A DNA stretch of 64,000 bases from Ulota crispa (Eukaryota > Streptophyta > Bryopsida > Orthotrichales > Orthotrichaceae): assembly GCA_963920765.1 (NCBI GenBank), contig OY987248.1, positions 1,121,001 to 1,185,000 on the forward strand. The letters are read 5' to 3'. How positions within the stretch are numbered: position 1 is the stretch's first letter; the number at the start of each line of letters is the position of its first letter. Under the pieces are notes generated by a model. It did no database searches and was not told where the DNA came from. It saw nothing but the letters and a program-made list of their open reading frames with translations. Positions 35,595 through 47,346 of the stretch are shown piece after piece. The position numbers and the translations under genes are program-made.

Positions 35595-36240
35595 CTAACC
35601 CCTAAATGTCCAAGGCCTATCTGTGCTTCTTGGAATTTCCATGAAATTGAACAATCAGCCAATTTTTTATAAATTTCATCAAGTTTTTTACAATTGGAAT
35701 CGTACAAATTTAAACTTAACATGTTAAAGATTACATGGAAAAAGAGAACACAATAATATCACTTATAGTTTGAAAGATTATAACGTTTGAACATGAGGGT
35801 GTCAAAACTGCAAAAGTGACTTGAAGTCTTCTAATCCTCATTTCACAAGTCAAGTCTAAAAATTTGGTCATCAAAAAAATACAAGGTTTAAGGGCATTGC
35901 ATGTCGAACTTTAATCAATTTATGGCTTTAAAAATCTACTCCTGTATATTTTGGACTTCTAATGTGGATTTTTCTCCAAGCTCTAATATATTTGAGGCTC
36001 ATTTTCAAGATCTTCCAACACTCGAAAACTCAAGATTGCAATGGACACCCTTGTACAAAATCTTGAGTAGAAAAATTATCAACATTCATTTTCAAAATCA
36101 GATTTTTGGTGTTAAAAGTAGATTTCAAAACAAATTGGTTTAGAAAAAGAATTACTAAAAGTTATTTTTTGATAAGGTTTTATTCATCTTTGAAGTTTTG
36201 TAAAGACCCAAATTTGGTTGCTTGAGCATTTAGGGGCTAA
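35595..36240. mobile_element. TTAA-type MITE, family J copy 1, flanked by CTAA
   Basis: The left CTAA-CCCCTAAATG and right CATTTAGGGG-CTAA form a CTAA direct repeat around perfect 10-bp terminal inverted repeats. The interior aligns with 36631-37285 and, inverted, with 44152-45653. Its 80-codon frame is not kept in the sister copy and is not considered coding. Confidence 0.85.
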
Positions 36241-36630
36241 ATCTTATTTCAAAAAAAATGGTTAAAGAGGTCAAAAAATACAAGGAGATTTTATTAACAT
36301 GTATCTCATCAATTAGATGGTGTGTGAAAGGAAATTTTACAGAGGTTTTGCCACCAAGTTGCTACTCAAGGGCGGTTGTAGGTTATGACTAGAATCGTGC
36401 TTGGAGAATAAGGACAAGAAGCATGGCACATTTTCATACTAATTAAGCAAAGGTCACCTAGCTTAATGTGAGTTGGTCTTTACACTATTCAAAGGCTTGC
36501 ACTGTTTTAAATACCTTTGTGTAGTCTGATTTCTTGATGTGTTTTTTAAAGCACATCCATCCTCAACAAACTAAGGAACTCATAGTTGTAGAACAATAAA
36601 TTAAAATCATCAGGTTGTGAAGATCATCAC

Positions 36631-37285
36631 TTAACCCCTCAGCGCCCATGCACTTTTTGGGGTTTCTCAGAATCTGCTCTTGGATGAACAAAATGGCAAC
36701 ATTTTGATAAATTGCATCAATTTTTTTAAAATTGCAATTGTACAATTTCAAACTAGATATGTTAAAGATCACATAGGAAAAGAAAATACAACAATATCAC
36801 TTATGGATTGAAAGATTATAAGATTTGATCATATGGGTGTTAAAACTGTGAAAGTGATTTAAAGTCTTTCAATCCTCTTTTCACATCTCAAATTTAAAAT
36901 TGAGGATATCAAAAAAATACAAGCATGTAAAGTACAACATGTGTAACCCTAACCAATTTACAGCTTCTTAAAATCTACTCTACAACTTTTTAAATTAAGT
37001 TTCTAATGTGATTGTTTCTCCAAGTTTTAGTGTACTTGAGGCTCATTTCCAAGAGCTCTCAACACTAGAAAATGAAGATTTGCAGTGGACACCCTTGCAC
37101 AAAATCTTAAATAGACAAATCATAGTCATTCCTTTTCAAAATCAGATTTATGATACTAAAACAAGACTTCACTAAGAATAATTTAAAAAAATAATCACTA
37201 AAATTAATCTTCAAGAAAGTTAGTCATTTCCAAATGGAAATGCAGAGGTGGACAGTTTTGGGCCCCTTGGGTGGTGAGGGGTTAA
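36631..37285. mobile_element. TTAA-flanked MITE, family J copy 2 (655 bp)
   Basis: Left TTAACCCCTCAGCGCCCATG and right GGTGAGGGGTTAA. The interior follows copy 1 (GTCAAAACTG...GTGA, TCCTC...TTTCACA, ATCAAAAAAATACAAG). Only 22 bp separate it from the family-G copy that follows. Confidence 0.8.
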
Positions 37286-37307
37286 TGGAAGGTTGAGTTT
37301 TTATATC

Positions 37308-38035
37308 TTAACCCCTAAAGGACCAAGTGTCTCCTCAGGGAACAATTGGGATTTTGGGCATGTACCTATGGTTAAATTACTTTGTGTGATTTTTTGAAAC
37401 TTTTATAGAAGATGGGGAATTCAAAGATTTGTGTGGGCATCTAATGTTTTCCTCGTTCCGATATTTATTGAAGAAGTTAAACATGAAATTATGAGAATTT
37501 TTGTTTGGAGGGCAGCCCAAAAACTTCTTTAAAAATTGAATATTTTTTAAATAAAAATTTGAGGTCGATTCTTTAGACTTACGTATATGTGGGAAGCTTT
37601 GAATCATTCAATTCTAATCAACAAGATGAAAGTTAGGAGAAGTTTTAGTTTGCAAGTAGGTGTGGAAAATCTCAAAACTATGCCTACATGCAAACTAAAA
37701 CTTCTCATAACTTTTATCTCATCAATTAGAAATGAATGGTTCAAAGCTTCCCACATATACGTAAGTGTAAAGAACTAACCTTAAATTTTCTATTTTAAAA
37801 AAATGCAATTTTGAAAGAAGTTTTTGGGTTGCCTGCCAAACAAAAATTCTCATAAATTCATTTTTAACTTCTTCAATAAACATCAAAATGAGGAAAATCT
37901 TAGATGCCCACACATATCTTTGAATTCCCCATCTTCCGTAAAAGCTTCAAAAATTACATAAAGTAGTTTAGCCATAAGTACGTGCCTAAAATCCCATTTG
38001 TCTTCCATAGGGACAAGTGGTCCTTTAGGGGTTAA
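37308..38035. mobile_element. TTAA-flanked palindromic MITE, family G copy 2 (728 bp)
   Basis: Left TTAACCCCTAAAGGACCAAG and right TGGTCCTTTAGGGGTTAA. It is a near-complete palindrome with a loop near 37660-37690, colinear with and equal in length to copy 1 at 22115-22842. Confidence 0.9.
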
Positions 38036-40681
38036 GCATGGAAGAATACAAGATTTATTTGAAAAAACAAAAATGAAATTTTTTAAATATTTTTAAATAG
38101 AAGAAAGCAAACAACGCTTAAACTTTCATCTTCCCAATTTAGATAAAAGGAACTTAGGTATATGAATGAGGGTTTTATAAATTGATTCACTTGGAAATAT
38201 TAAATGAACAAATTGACAATGACTTTTTCATTTTATTGTAGTGGATTGGGCTTGTGAATTCTATTGCAGCTTCAACTACGTAGATTTCTTGCTCTATGCT
38301 AATTCCATGCGATTTGATTGGTAATATGCTCCTAAGCACTTGTAAAAATAAACCAAAATTCTACATGAATCGTTTTATGTTTCAATAGTGAGCTGAATTT
38401 GTGCCAAGACTTGATATACACATAGAAACTCTCGTAGAAACTTTGAACCAAAGAACTGATTGTTTAACCCTTCAGTTTTGGGCTATTTTAGATTTTCAAG
38501 TAACATTCAACAACAAAAGTGAATTAAGAATAGTCACACACTTAACTTCAGTTGAATAATTAGATGTTTTCTTTTGTTTCTACAACACGAATTACTGCCA
38601 TATTCCAAGCGTGAATGATTTATAATTTTTGGCTTAAAAGTATCATATGGTTTTTCCTTCACAACCCAATTAACATGGGAAAGCCATATATTTTTGACAC
38701 CTTCTCAAACAAAGTGGGTGTCACTACCGAGGTCACTACACTCGTTATGTAACTTATGCAATGTCATCCTTCATTTGTACGAATTTTTCAGTTGAAAGCA
38801 TCTGAAGTTTTGCTAACCTTGCATTTTAGTGAAACGACAACAAGGCATGATTATATGCCATTTAATCACATTAAGTTGTCTTCTTTCAAAATCATATGAG
38901 GCTTTGGTTGCAATCCTTTTGCTCCCAATTACAAGAAAGAAAATAAAGACGGAGTTCTTTAAGCACCATAAGAGGTGCAACAAAACTCGAATTGGGTGTC
39001 ATTGGAAATAAGATGGAATTTTTCTCAAGTCATAAAATCCCTTTTATGAAAAAAAGTGTCATAATTGAAATCAGTTGAGAATTAGTTTTTGGCTAGTATT
39101 TCAATTCAATGTGAAAGTCCCAAGATCCAAATCATGCTACATAAACAACTTGACAATCAAGACTATAAAAGCAAAGGTTTGCGGCACCGGTGAAAAAGCC
39201 ACAAGTGACTATCAACCTTGCCTATTCACCTAGTATGAGGGTTTCAAAGCTAGGTACATTTTTCAATTAACTTTGGTTTTTATTTGGCACTTTTGCAAAA
39301 AGAAAACTCCATCCCTCACGGTGGTTTTGAGATAGGTTGATTGTTGTTTTTCTTGTTTTCCGAGCAAAATAACCATGCTAGCACATTTTTCACATCTTGC
39401 TAGGTGCACAAAACTGTTCAGTGTTTTTTATAAGAAGCTGTGATTTGCGTGAAATAATCATTGCCCTCTTGCAAAAATAGCTTAAGAATTTTTTTTTCCC
39501 CAAGTACCAAAACCTCTAACACCTTGATCTATTTCCACCTTGAATTCTACTAAGGTAGCAACATCCATAAGCGTTGCGTCCCCATGCCCGTCACCTGACA
39601 GTGGTAGGACTAATCAACAAAAAAACAAATGGTTGTGGGTGATTGAGTGATGGTTATGGGTGATGAAGTGATGGTTGTGGGTGACTAGCATGAGGTTTTG
39701 AGTACCCATCTCACTATTTAAGAACCAACAAGCCTTGTTTTTAGCATCTCTTACGCATGGTTTTTACAATTTTAGTGATTTTGGATTTTGAAAAATCTTT
39801 GTGAACAAATGCCTGCATTTGGAAACTTGAAATTGATGCCAATATTTTTGGTTTCCATTTCCTAACTTACAATATTTTTTTCCAAGTTAATCAAGTGTTT
39901 TACCTACTCCAAAACCCTTATTTCCACGCTTATGGGTGCGCCTACCTTACCTATACATTCTAGGGTATAAAGGTAAAGTTTTATGTTGTCCTTAAATTGA
40001 CACATATACAACAAACAAGTTTGCAAACATAAAATTGTTTGTTGTTTTATGCATTTTTGATTCTAGGACTAACATGGAAGTTTACTTTGATTGAACTATA
40101 GGAATTGGATATTGGGGAGAGGAGCAACAATTGTTCCAATCAATTTTGCTTTTCTTTTTTTGATATTTTTATGAGTGTAAAAAGGGCTCCGTCTACAATT
40201 TTGGAGTTCCATGCAAGTCACATTCAATTTGCTGGGGTGTCGTAAGACAACTTTAAAAGTTCAAAAAATCTCAAGTGAGTGTCAAATTTATGCCGAGGTG
40301 TCTTCCAGAGACAAAAAGATGGACCATGTTCCTCAACATATCTTGAGTGTGGTCCCAAGCTCCCAAGGACGAAACTTCACCAGTAATGAGGATCCAATAT
40401 AAAAACAGATGAACATTCATCCATCCGAATGAATCTTCGTTAAGATTCAATGCGGAAAACCCGTAACAGAGGATGCATATGTGGCTAAATTTAAGTTAGC
40501 CATACTTTCTCCTACCAGAACACTTATCAAAGCTACCAAAAAAGTGAATATCACTGATGAACTTTGATATTTCAGGGCATCTGGCAGCGCTTTCAAGCCA
40601 CTTACAAAAATCGCATTTGAGAACACTGGTGGGGTGTTCTCAAATATGACCCATAATCTTTGGTGCAAACGTTTTTTTGTA
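38036..40681. other. Gene-free AT-rich stretch
   Basis: About 2.6 kb without a credible gene. Short frames (60-82 codons) on both strands have no family features. A small tandem of GTGATGGTTGTGGGTGA type occurs at about 39636-39690. A lone TTAACCCTTCAG at about 38464 resembles an element end but has no partner. Confidence 0.45.
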
Positions 40682-40683
40682 TA

Positions 40684-40995
40684 AGGTATGTACACCCATA
40701 AGCGTCAAACTAAGGGTTTTGAACATGATGAGTATCAATAAACAGCTAGCAAATTATAGGATTTTATTAGGAACAAAAAAAATGAGTTTGCATTTTCAAA
40801 TGTATTATTTGGATATTATGAGAATAAGTTGTGAAATTTTAGAGAGCAAACTGCCATAGCACCCATAACCACTATTAAGATTTCATGTTCACATGTTGTA
40901 CATCCTTGTCATTACATCTATTCACTTCCATAGATTTTCCAAGATTTCAGAGGTGACAGTTATTGGGAAAGTGGTGCTTATGGGTGTACATACCT
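40684..40995. mobile_element. Tc1/mariner-type MITE (312 bp)
   Basis: AGGTATGTACACCCATAAGC at the left is a perfect inverse of the right end GCTTATGGGTGTACATACCT. TA lies at 40682-40683 and at 40996-40997. The interior is non-coding. Confidence 0.85.
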
Positions 40996-41054
40996 TAATG
41001 GATGACACAAAAAAAAATTGTTGAATGAAAAAAAAAAAATCATTTGGTTTTTAA

Positions 41055-41290
41055 AAAGTGATCTTGGAGACGTGGTCCATCATGGAAGGCAAAAGAAGTC
41101 TCATTAAATGCACTCATAATTTAGGTACCCTAGATTGTGAGAAGATTCATAAAGAAAGTGTTAAGTCCCATGTTGTCCTTCTTGCAATTTCATAAGGGCA
41201 ATAACTTACACAATGCTAGCTTATGCAGTTTTTGGCAATAACATTAAAATGTATGGACACTTTGCCACACAGCTATAGCATCAATTTGCA
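41055..41290 (+). repeat. Dispersed repeat, copy 2 of 2
   Basis: Colinear with 4770-5010 (GTGGTCCATCATGGAAGGCA, GATTGTGAGAAGATTCATAA, then CTTCTTGCAATTTCA). No terminal repeats are evident. Confidence 0.6.
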
Positions 41291-41353
41291 TGTGTGTAGC
41301 ATAGTAGTTGCCTGCTTTCAGCCGAGGTGACTAACATGTCGCTCAAGGGCTAA

Positions 41354-41670
41354 GAGCAACTCCTATAACCCTCCAAATGTCTAGGCCCCTTTGACATTGG
41401 ATGTAAAGCAATCAATTATAGTATATGTCAACCTCTACATTTACTTTCCCCTTCAAATAAACCATATTTGAGGGGGTCTCTAAGCCCTCTACAAATTATA
41501 TTTCTTGTTGTCATAACTTCTTTATTGCTTTTGGAAGTTCCTTGACTTGTGATTGGTTGGCACTATACTTAGTGGGTTGCATTGTTGAGGATACAAGTGG
41601 CCATCCACCCTTAAACACACAAAGAAGAATTGAAGGGACCTCAACAATTGTAGGGTTGCAAGAGATGTTC
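41354..41670. mobile_element. PIF/Harbinger-type MITE (317 bp)
   Basis: The left end GAGCAACTCCTATAACCC pairs with the inverse of the right end, GAACATCTCTTGCAACCC. TAA lies at 41351-41353 and 41671-41673. It is the same terminal family as 45661-45974. Confidence 0.7.
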
Positions 41671-41725
41671 TAATTTCAGCCAAAAAATTATATTGCACTA
41701 ACACTCATGCTAGTCTTAATGACTA

Positions 41726-41988
41726 TGACACCCTGCGCATACGAGATTATGGGGCCAAGGTAAAAAAGCTTAGGTTTTTCACTTGCCAAAAAATGTGAGA
41801 GTTTAGATATTTACCATCTAGAGATTGATGTCAAATTGGGATTCAAAGACTTTGCTTTAGTCTAGATCCCGGAGGAGGATACAATTGAACAACAACAAAA
41901 TAGGGGGCAAATTATTATTGTTACCCTTGCTTGGAAAAAAACGTGAGTTTTCCACCTTGGCCCTACAACCCCATATGTGTAGGGTGTC
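41726..41988. mobile_element. TA-flanked MITE (263 bp)
   Basis: TGACACCCTGCGCATA at the left pairs with the inverse of the right end, TGACACCCTACACATATGGG. GGCCAAGGT is shared further in. TA lies directly outside both ends (41724-41725, 41989-41990). Confidence 0.75.
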
Positions 41989-42038
41989 ATAATCATCAAG
42001 AACAATGTGAGTATTAGTAAAATCCCCAAAAATCTATC

Positions 42039-42575
42039 TACACCAAATATTGCGTTTAGATTGTCTTAACAATTGGGTTGCCTTACCTTGGAAAGCTAAC
42101 TTGTGACTCATTGCTTGATCACTTGGAGGTGCATGCAACTATCTAAATACTAGGATTTCACATAGTTTACAATTTGAAAATCAATAGCTTGTTTTTTTTT
42201 GCAGCTTTGTTATTGTTACCAAGCTCTTTGAAAACTGTCTATTGCAATAAATAGGGGTCAAAGTGATTGTAACAACAATAAGTATTTATGTATTTACTAG
42301 TTTACGTACCTGTTGTACCAACAAAGGCAACAAAAATATCCTTGCAATAATAGAAAATGTAAAAGGTGCAACAATAGAAAACGTAAAAGGTGCAACTTGT
42401 TAAATAAAAAAATGTAAATGGCGCAACTTACATGCATGGAATGCAACTCATAGTTGCAATCAGACTCTTTACTTTTCATCCAAAATGGGGTCTTGGGATT
42501 CTTTTATAGATATAGATATAGTGCAAATTGTTGAAAAAATAGTGTGGGGGCAGTCTAAACGCAATAGTCAGTGTA
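42039..42575. mobile_element. Inverted-repeat MITE, family M copy 2 (537 bp)
   Basis: Left TACACCAAATATTGCGTTTA and right ACGCAATAGTCAGTGTA. It is longer than copy 1. The extra sequence at roughly 42285-42520 ends in a TATAGATATAGATATAG tract, suggesting a further insertion. Confidence 0.65.
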
Positions 42576-42667
42576 AACTTTTTTGGAACGTGTGAACTAG
42601 TAATGTGATAAACCTTGAGATTTTTTTGAACATCTTAATAATTTTGAAAGCATGTGGAGTGAATTAG

Positions 42668-43582
42668 TTCACCCCTAAAGGACCAGGCCCCCTATTTTTA
42701 GAAACATAGCAATTTTGGGCAGGTACCTGTGATTGGAGCTTTTCATGTTTTAGGTTAAAATTTTAATAAAATGTGGGGACGAGGTTTATCTTTCATATGC
42801 ACTAAATCTCATGATTATAAGTAAAAAATTATGGCATAATATGTTGTTTTTTTACGTTTGTCGGGCAGCTTGGGCAGATTTTTTAAAATCACCTTTTTCA
42901 AAATCAAATTTTTTAAATTGGTTTAGGAGATTTATGTGAATGTAGGAAGCTTCACATCATTCCGTTTGGATCAACAAGATGAAACTTATGAGGATTATTA
43001 GTTTGCGGGCAGTTATGGATTCTCTACTCCAAAATAAGCTTTGAAGTTCTTTATTTTACTCAATTTTCATTATTTTGGAAATTAAACAAAACCAAAGGAT
43101 GAATATTGTTTATGACAACATTATGACCATTGGGATTGGCATTTATCATTTCCATAATTAAATTCATAACAATTTTGTGTTTTGAATCATTCTCTACTTC
43201 TTTTTACTTACTAATTTTTTTCCATATGTTATAATACTCCAAATGATTTGAAACTTTTTTGACATGTACTTTACTTAGGTGGAATAAGGATTTTAGAGAA
43301 GCACCACCCACATGGCCTTTTTTCCTTAGGAATTTCACCTTCTAAAGGGTAGCTGCCCGGTTTTTCACAAGACGTTTTTGAATATTCAAACCATTCTAAC
43401 TTCCAATCCACGTGGTGGAAAACTTTGAATTTTTTTCCACATCTTCTAAAACCATAATTTTACAAGATCCTACGATCACATATGCATAAAACTATTTTTG
43501 TTTTCAAATTTGGTTGATGCTCTAAAAATGGCAGTTTTGAAGAGTTTTTGGTGAAAACTTTACTTGATCCTTTAGGGGTTAA
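42668..43582. mobile_element. TTAA-type MITE, family I copy 2 (915 bp)
   Basis: Nearly identical to 33814-34727. The left flank reads TTCA-CCCCTAAAGGACCAG where TTAA is expected, probably a later point change. The right flank is TTAA. Confidence 0.9.
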
Positions 43583-44151
43583 AATTACGTTTGGAAATTG
43601 GGACCACTTGAGGTGGGCAGCGGAGAAGGGAATGTGGTAAAGGTGAAGGGGGCGGGGGATGGTGTCAACCGTGTGTGATTTTAGAACAGAATCTCATAAC
43701 ATTGTTAACCTTCAGTAGGGGTACCCTTTTGCTCTTCACAATATGAGGACCCCCAACAAATGGCATGAGCTAGCTCTCGCCCTCACCAATCGGTTCTCAA
43801 GATCTTTAACTGAACTCTCCCTTAGGTATCAGGGGAGAATATCCTCCCATTAGCTGGGGGAGGAACACAGCCGGTTAACAATGTTATGCTCTCCGTTATC
43901 CGCAATCGGACCAACTACCGAGGAAAAGAAAGGATGTGCATGACCACATGGTGACCTGTCAGGTGAGGTGTGGCCGCCGGCAGGGCCTCCACCATCAACC
44001 CCCACCCTGAGTATCCATTCCTATGACCGTGCTGCTCCTTCCCGAGAGGTTGCATGCTTGGGGCCTGCGGGTGCTGTCCCCCACCCTATGTGAGGGAAAA
44101 CTTTTCCTACGATGCTTTGTGTTCTAGAAGGATTTCCCGTAGCAATAAAAT
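43583..44151. other. GC-richer island with an 18-bp inverted repeat
   Basis: This stretch is clearly richer in G+C than its neighbours (for example GGGGGCGGGGGATGG). CATAACATTGTTAACC near 43691 is repeated in inverse (GGTTAACAATGTTATG) near 43874, bounding about 200 bp. No coding frame of note or known RNA gene was recognised. Confidence 0.45.
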
Positions 44152-45653
44152 TTAACCCCTAAATGCCTGCGGGGAGTTCAATAAACCTAACTAAGTTATT
44201 ATTCTTAATAGTTTACATTTTGGATTGATTCTTGGTGAAGTTTAATTTTAGGATCAACAATTTGATTTTGAAAATGATCAAATATGAGTTTTTTATTCAA
44301 GCTTTTGTACAAGGGTCTTAATTTTTTTTAGTGTTGAGAGCTCTTGGAAATAAGCCTCAAATACATTAGATCTTGGAGAATTTTTTTCATAAAACATTCA
44401 TTTGAAAAATTTGTAGAAAAGATTTTGAAAAGCTATAAAGTGATTGGGGTTATGTATGTTATTTCCTTTAACCTTATATTTGTTTGATGGTCATTTTTTT
44501 AGATCCATCAAGTGAAAAAAGGGTTCAAAGGCTTCAAGTCATTTTTTTATTTTTAACACCTTCATGATTAACCCCTAAAGGCCCAAGGAGCCCACTTTGG
44601 GCTTTATGAGAATTCGGGCAGGCTCTATTGACTTCATAATTTGGAAATTTTTCATGAAATTTTTAGGATGGATGCTACTCATCATAACCTACATGTGAAG
44701 CTTTATTTCATGTCATTCCAAAAAGTAATGCAAAAGTTATTAGGTTTTTTCAATTTCAATGTCAAATTGGGCAGCAAAAAATATATTCTAAATAGATTGA
44801 TACCTACTCAAAAAAAATTGCATCACTCAATTCCAAATAATGAGGTAAGAGTTAAAAGGAGTTTTATTTTGCGGGCAATGAAGGTAGGAAGAGGGTAGAA
44901 AAAACATATAAAGTTATCTTTTACTCTCAATTTTGACAATTTTCAAATGAAAATGAAAATTAAAGTTACTAGTTGTCTGTTAGAGCATTCTCACCATTGG
45001 GATTAACAATTTTCAAATTCTTCCAAAACTTATTAGCATATAAGTTACATCTTTCATTCATCAATACCTTTCACTTTACAATTTTTGTAAAAATGAATCC
45101 AAAGTTTTTTTTTTATTAATTTTTTTATATATGCTTTCAACCCATTTTTGAACATAATGCAAAAATTGCACAAGAAATACAACATACGTGTTTTTCTCTA
45201 AAAAGTTTGAAAAACAAAACTTCACCTTCTAAAAGGATTAGAAAAGCCTACATTTTGAAGTTTGGGCACATTGATCTTGCAATTGGTGGGGATATTCATT
45301 CTAAAATTTTGGGACAATGTAGTTGTGCAAGTCAACTAAAGGATCCTATGGTTGGATTTGTGAAAAAGTAAGTTTCAATGAATATTTTGACCCTAGTTTG
45401 GGGATTTGTATTTTGAAGCAGTTTTGGGCCTCTAAACACAAAAGAATTTTAGGGGTTAAACATTATAATCTTTCCATCCATTAGTGATACTGTTGTGTTT
45501 TCTTTTCTTGTGTGACCTTTAACATATCTAGTTTGAATTTGTGCGGTTACAATTCAAATGAACTTGATACATCTTATTAAAATGTTGCCTTTTTGTTCAA
45601 TTTGAAGCAAATTCCTAAAAGCCAAAAGAAGACCTTAGGCATTTAGGGGTTAA
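44152..45653 (-). mobile_element. TTAA-flanked MITE, family J copy 3, interrupted by family L
   Basis: Left TTAACCCCTAAATGCCTG and right GGCATTTAGGGGTTAA. It is in inverse orientation to the J copies at 35595 and 36631. Its sequence stops at CTTCATGATTAA (44571) and resumes after 45459 with ACATTATAATCTTTCC, where the sister copies are continuous. The net length is about 610 bp. Confidence 0.85.
44568..45459. mobile_element. TTAA-flanked MITE, family L, nested in family J (892 bp)
   Basis: Left TTAACCCCTAAAGGCCCAAG and right AGAATTTTAGGGGTTAA. The TTAA on each side is the duplicated target within the J element. The interior has GGATCCTATGGTTGGATTTG, the inverse of the shared CCAACCATAGGATC motif, and a GGGCTTTATGAGAATTCGGG subterminal block like other families. 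Confidence 0.9.
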
Positions 45654-45660
45654 GGTGTAA

Positions 45661-45974
45661 GAGCGTCTCCACCGGTGACTCCAACATGCTCAAATTGGAT
45701 GAAATATGCTCAAGCCCCTCTCAAAACCCTCTCTAGACACTGGGTCTTGCCGAGTCTAGCAAGGGCCCTTCAAGCCATTATTCATTCACTATTCACCCTA
45801 AGATTAGTGAGCTTTATCATCTACTTTCCTTGATAAGTGATCAACTGCTTCTTTATGGGGTGTGTTGGAGTGTAAGGCCACCTTTTGAAAGAGCATGGGT
45901 GGAGATCAAGGGGCTTGAGGGCCGGCCAAAATAGATGGAAAATCTTGAAAGTGCCCTGATCGGTGGAGATGCTC
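45661..45974. mobile_element. PIF/Harbinger-type MITE (314 bp)
   Basis: Left GAGCGTCTCCACCGGTGA; the inverse of the right end is GAGCATCTCCACCGATCA. TAA lies at 45658-45660 and 45975-45977. It begins 7 bp after the end of the J element. Confidence 0.85.
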
Positions 45975-46074
45975 TAAGGGCAATATGCACTTGGAGCGAA
46001 TGCCATGAAAACTTGAAGATGTTTTAATCATAATTTCCAACACACATATTGAAGAATAATATGTAAAACTTGTT

Positions 46075-47022
46075 TTAACCCCTAAAGGACCAAGGGTGTT
46101 TTTTGAGAAAATATCTCAGAAACTATCAACCTTTAGTGCATTGCCCAAAACTGAAAATCAAAACCATTTTTCTCAATTCCAACCGTACAAAAGTGTGAAA
46201 AACTGTTAAATTAATGTCTACAAAACATTTCAGCCCATTTGACTACAAGGTTTATAAGATTATGTTTGAAGTGAGAAAAATAATATTTTTCATTCTTGCA
46301 AAACAAGGACAATATACTTTGAGCCTTCCTAGAGTAATTTTTTTGCTTTGCACAAAATTGAGATTTTTGACTATTTATAAGTATATGCTCTTAGGTCAGC
46401 TCATGAAATATTTTAGAAGCAAAGATAGAATCTAGCTTATTCTGAATCACCATGCAATGCAAAGAGGTTAAGTGAATTGGCAATACACTAGTCATTTTTT
46501 CATGATTTCTTGTGCAATGAGGAAGTTTTTCATTTGAAATCTAAATGGTGAGAAGTTGGAGACAAACAATTGGAATATGTGAAAAAAAATTTCAAGAGCT
46601 TTGGATTTATAGATTGTAAGAGAATAGGGCTTCAAGTTAGAGGAAAGTATTTTATCTTGAAATTGCTTGAACATTGTTAACAAAGTTTGACTCCTCTTAG
46701 AATGTGATGTGAGAGCTTTATTTAATTATTTTTTTCTAAAAAATTTAGTTATATACATGCCAAATTTGAAAACTAATGAGAGTTTTATAGCATAAGATTC
46801 TCCAAAGATTTCCAAACTGCCCAAGCTACCCAAATTCTTTAGGGCAGCATAACTTTTGAAGGAGGAATCCAATTGGGAAAAAAATTACATTCTCACTTGG
46901 GGGATACATATTTACACCTTGTGTAACAATTTTGAGAACATACAATAAAAATTAAGTCCATGTGACCCTACCCAAGTTCTCAAGTGGCTTGTTGAACGAA
47001 CACTTGGTCCTTTAGGGGTTAA
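46075..47022. mobile_element. TTAA-flanked MITE, family K copy 1 (948 bp)
   Basis: Left TTAACCCCTAAAGGACCAAG and right TTGGTCCTTTAGGGGTTAA, an essentially perfect 19-bp inverted terminus. The interior aligns with 48055-48993 along its length (TTTTAGTGCATTGCCCAAAA; GCAATACACTAGTCATTTTT). Confidence 0.9.
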
Positions 47023-47082
47023 CAAATGGATTGTAATGGTGGTTGTTTCTCCCAAGTTTAAAAGCCTTAAGGCAATAGAGTT

Positions 47083-47346
47083 GGGGCTGGAAAATGTTAT
47101 TTCATGAGTGGGAATTTGTGAGTCACGAGCAGCAAGCTGAGATTTTTGTCAAAATAATAAATTTCACCTATAATTGTCTACACAAGGCCCTATAATCATG
47201 CATTTAAACTATCATCTCTTAAGAAACATGATGTCATTTTTGTTATTTCATTAATTTTGAGTTAAGAATTTGTTCTTGTTCATAGAATCTTGAATCCCTG
47301 CTCATGGTTCATCATTTTACGCTCATCAAATAGCGTAGTCTGCTCC
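47083..47346. mobile_element. Short deletion derivative related to the 13-kb MULE (264 bp)
   Basis: The right part, CTCATGGTTCATCATTTTAC followed by GCTCATCAAATAGC, matches the right terminus of the MULE. The left part has TTTGTGAGTCACGAGC like its left terminus. Both arms pair as inverted repeats (GGGGCTG…TTATTTCATGAG against GGAGCAG…CTATTTGATGAG). No coding DNA remains. The target duplication is not clear. Confidence 0.6.

Noticed and set aside
38464-38475. TTAACCCTTCAG resembling the start of a TTAA element
   Set aside because: No matching CTGAAGGGTTAA right end occurs downstream within a plausible distance.
43583-44151. Possible rRNA or snRNA in the GC-rich island
   Set aside because: I could not align it to any conserved core of rRNA, U-snRNA, 7SL or tRNA from memory.
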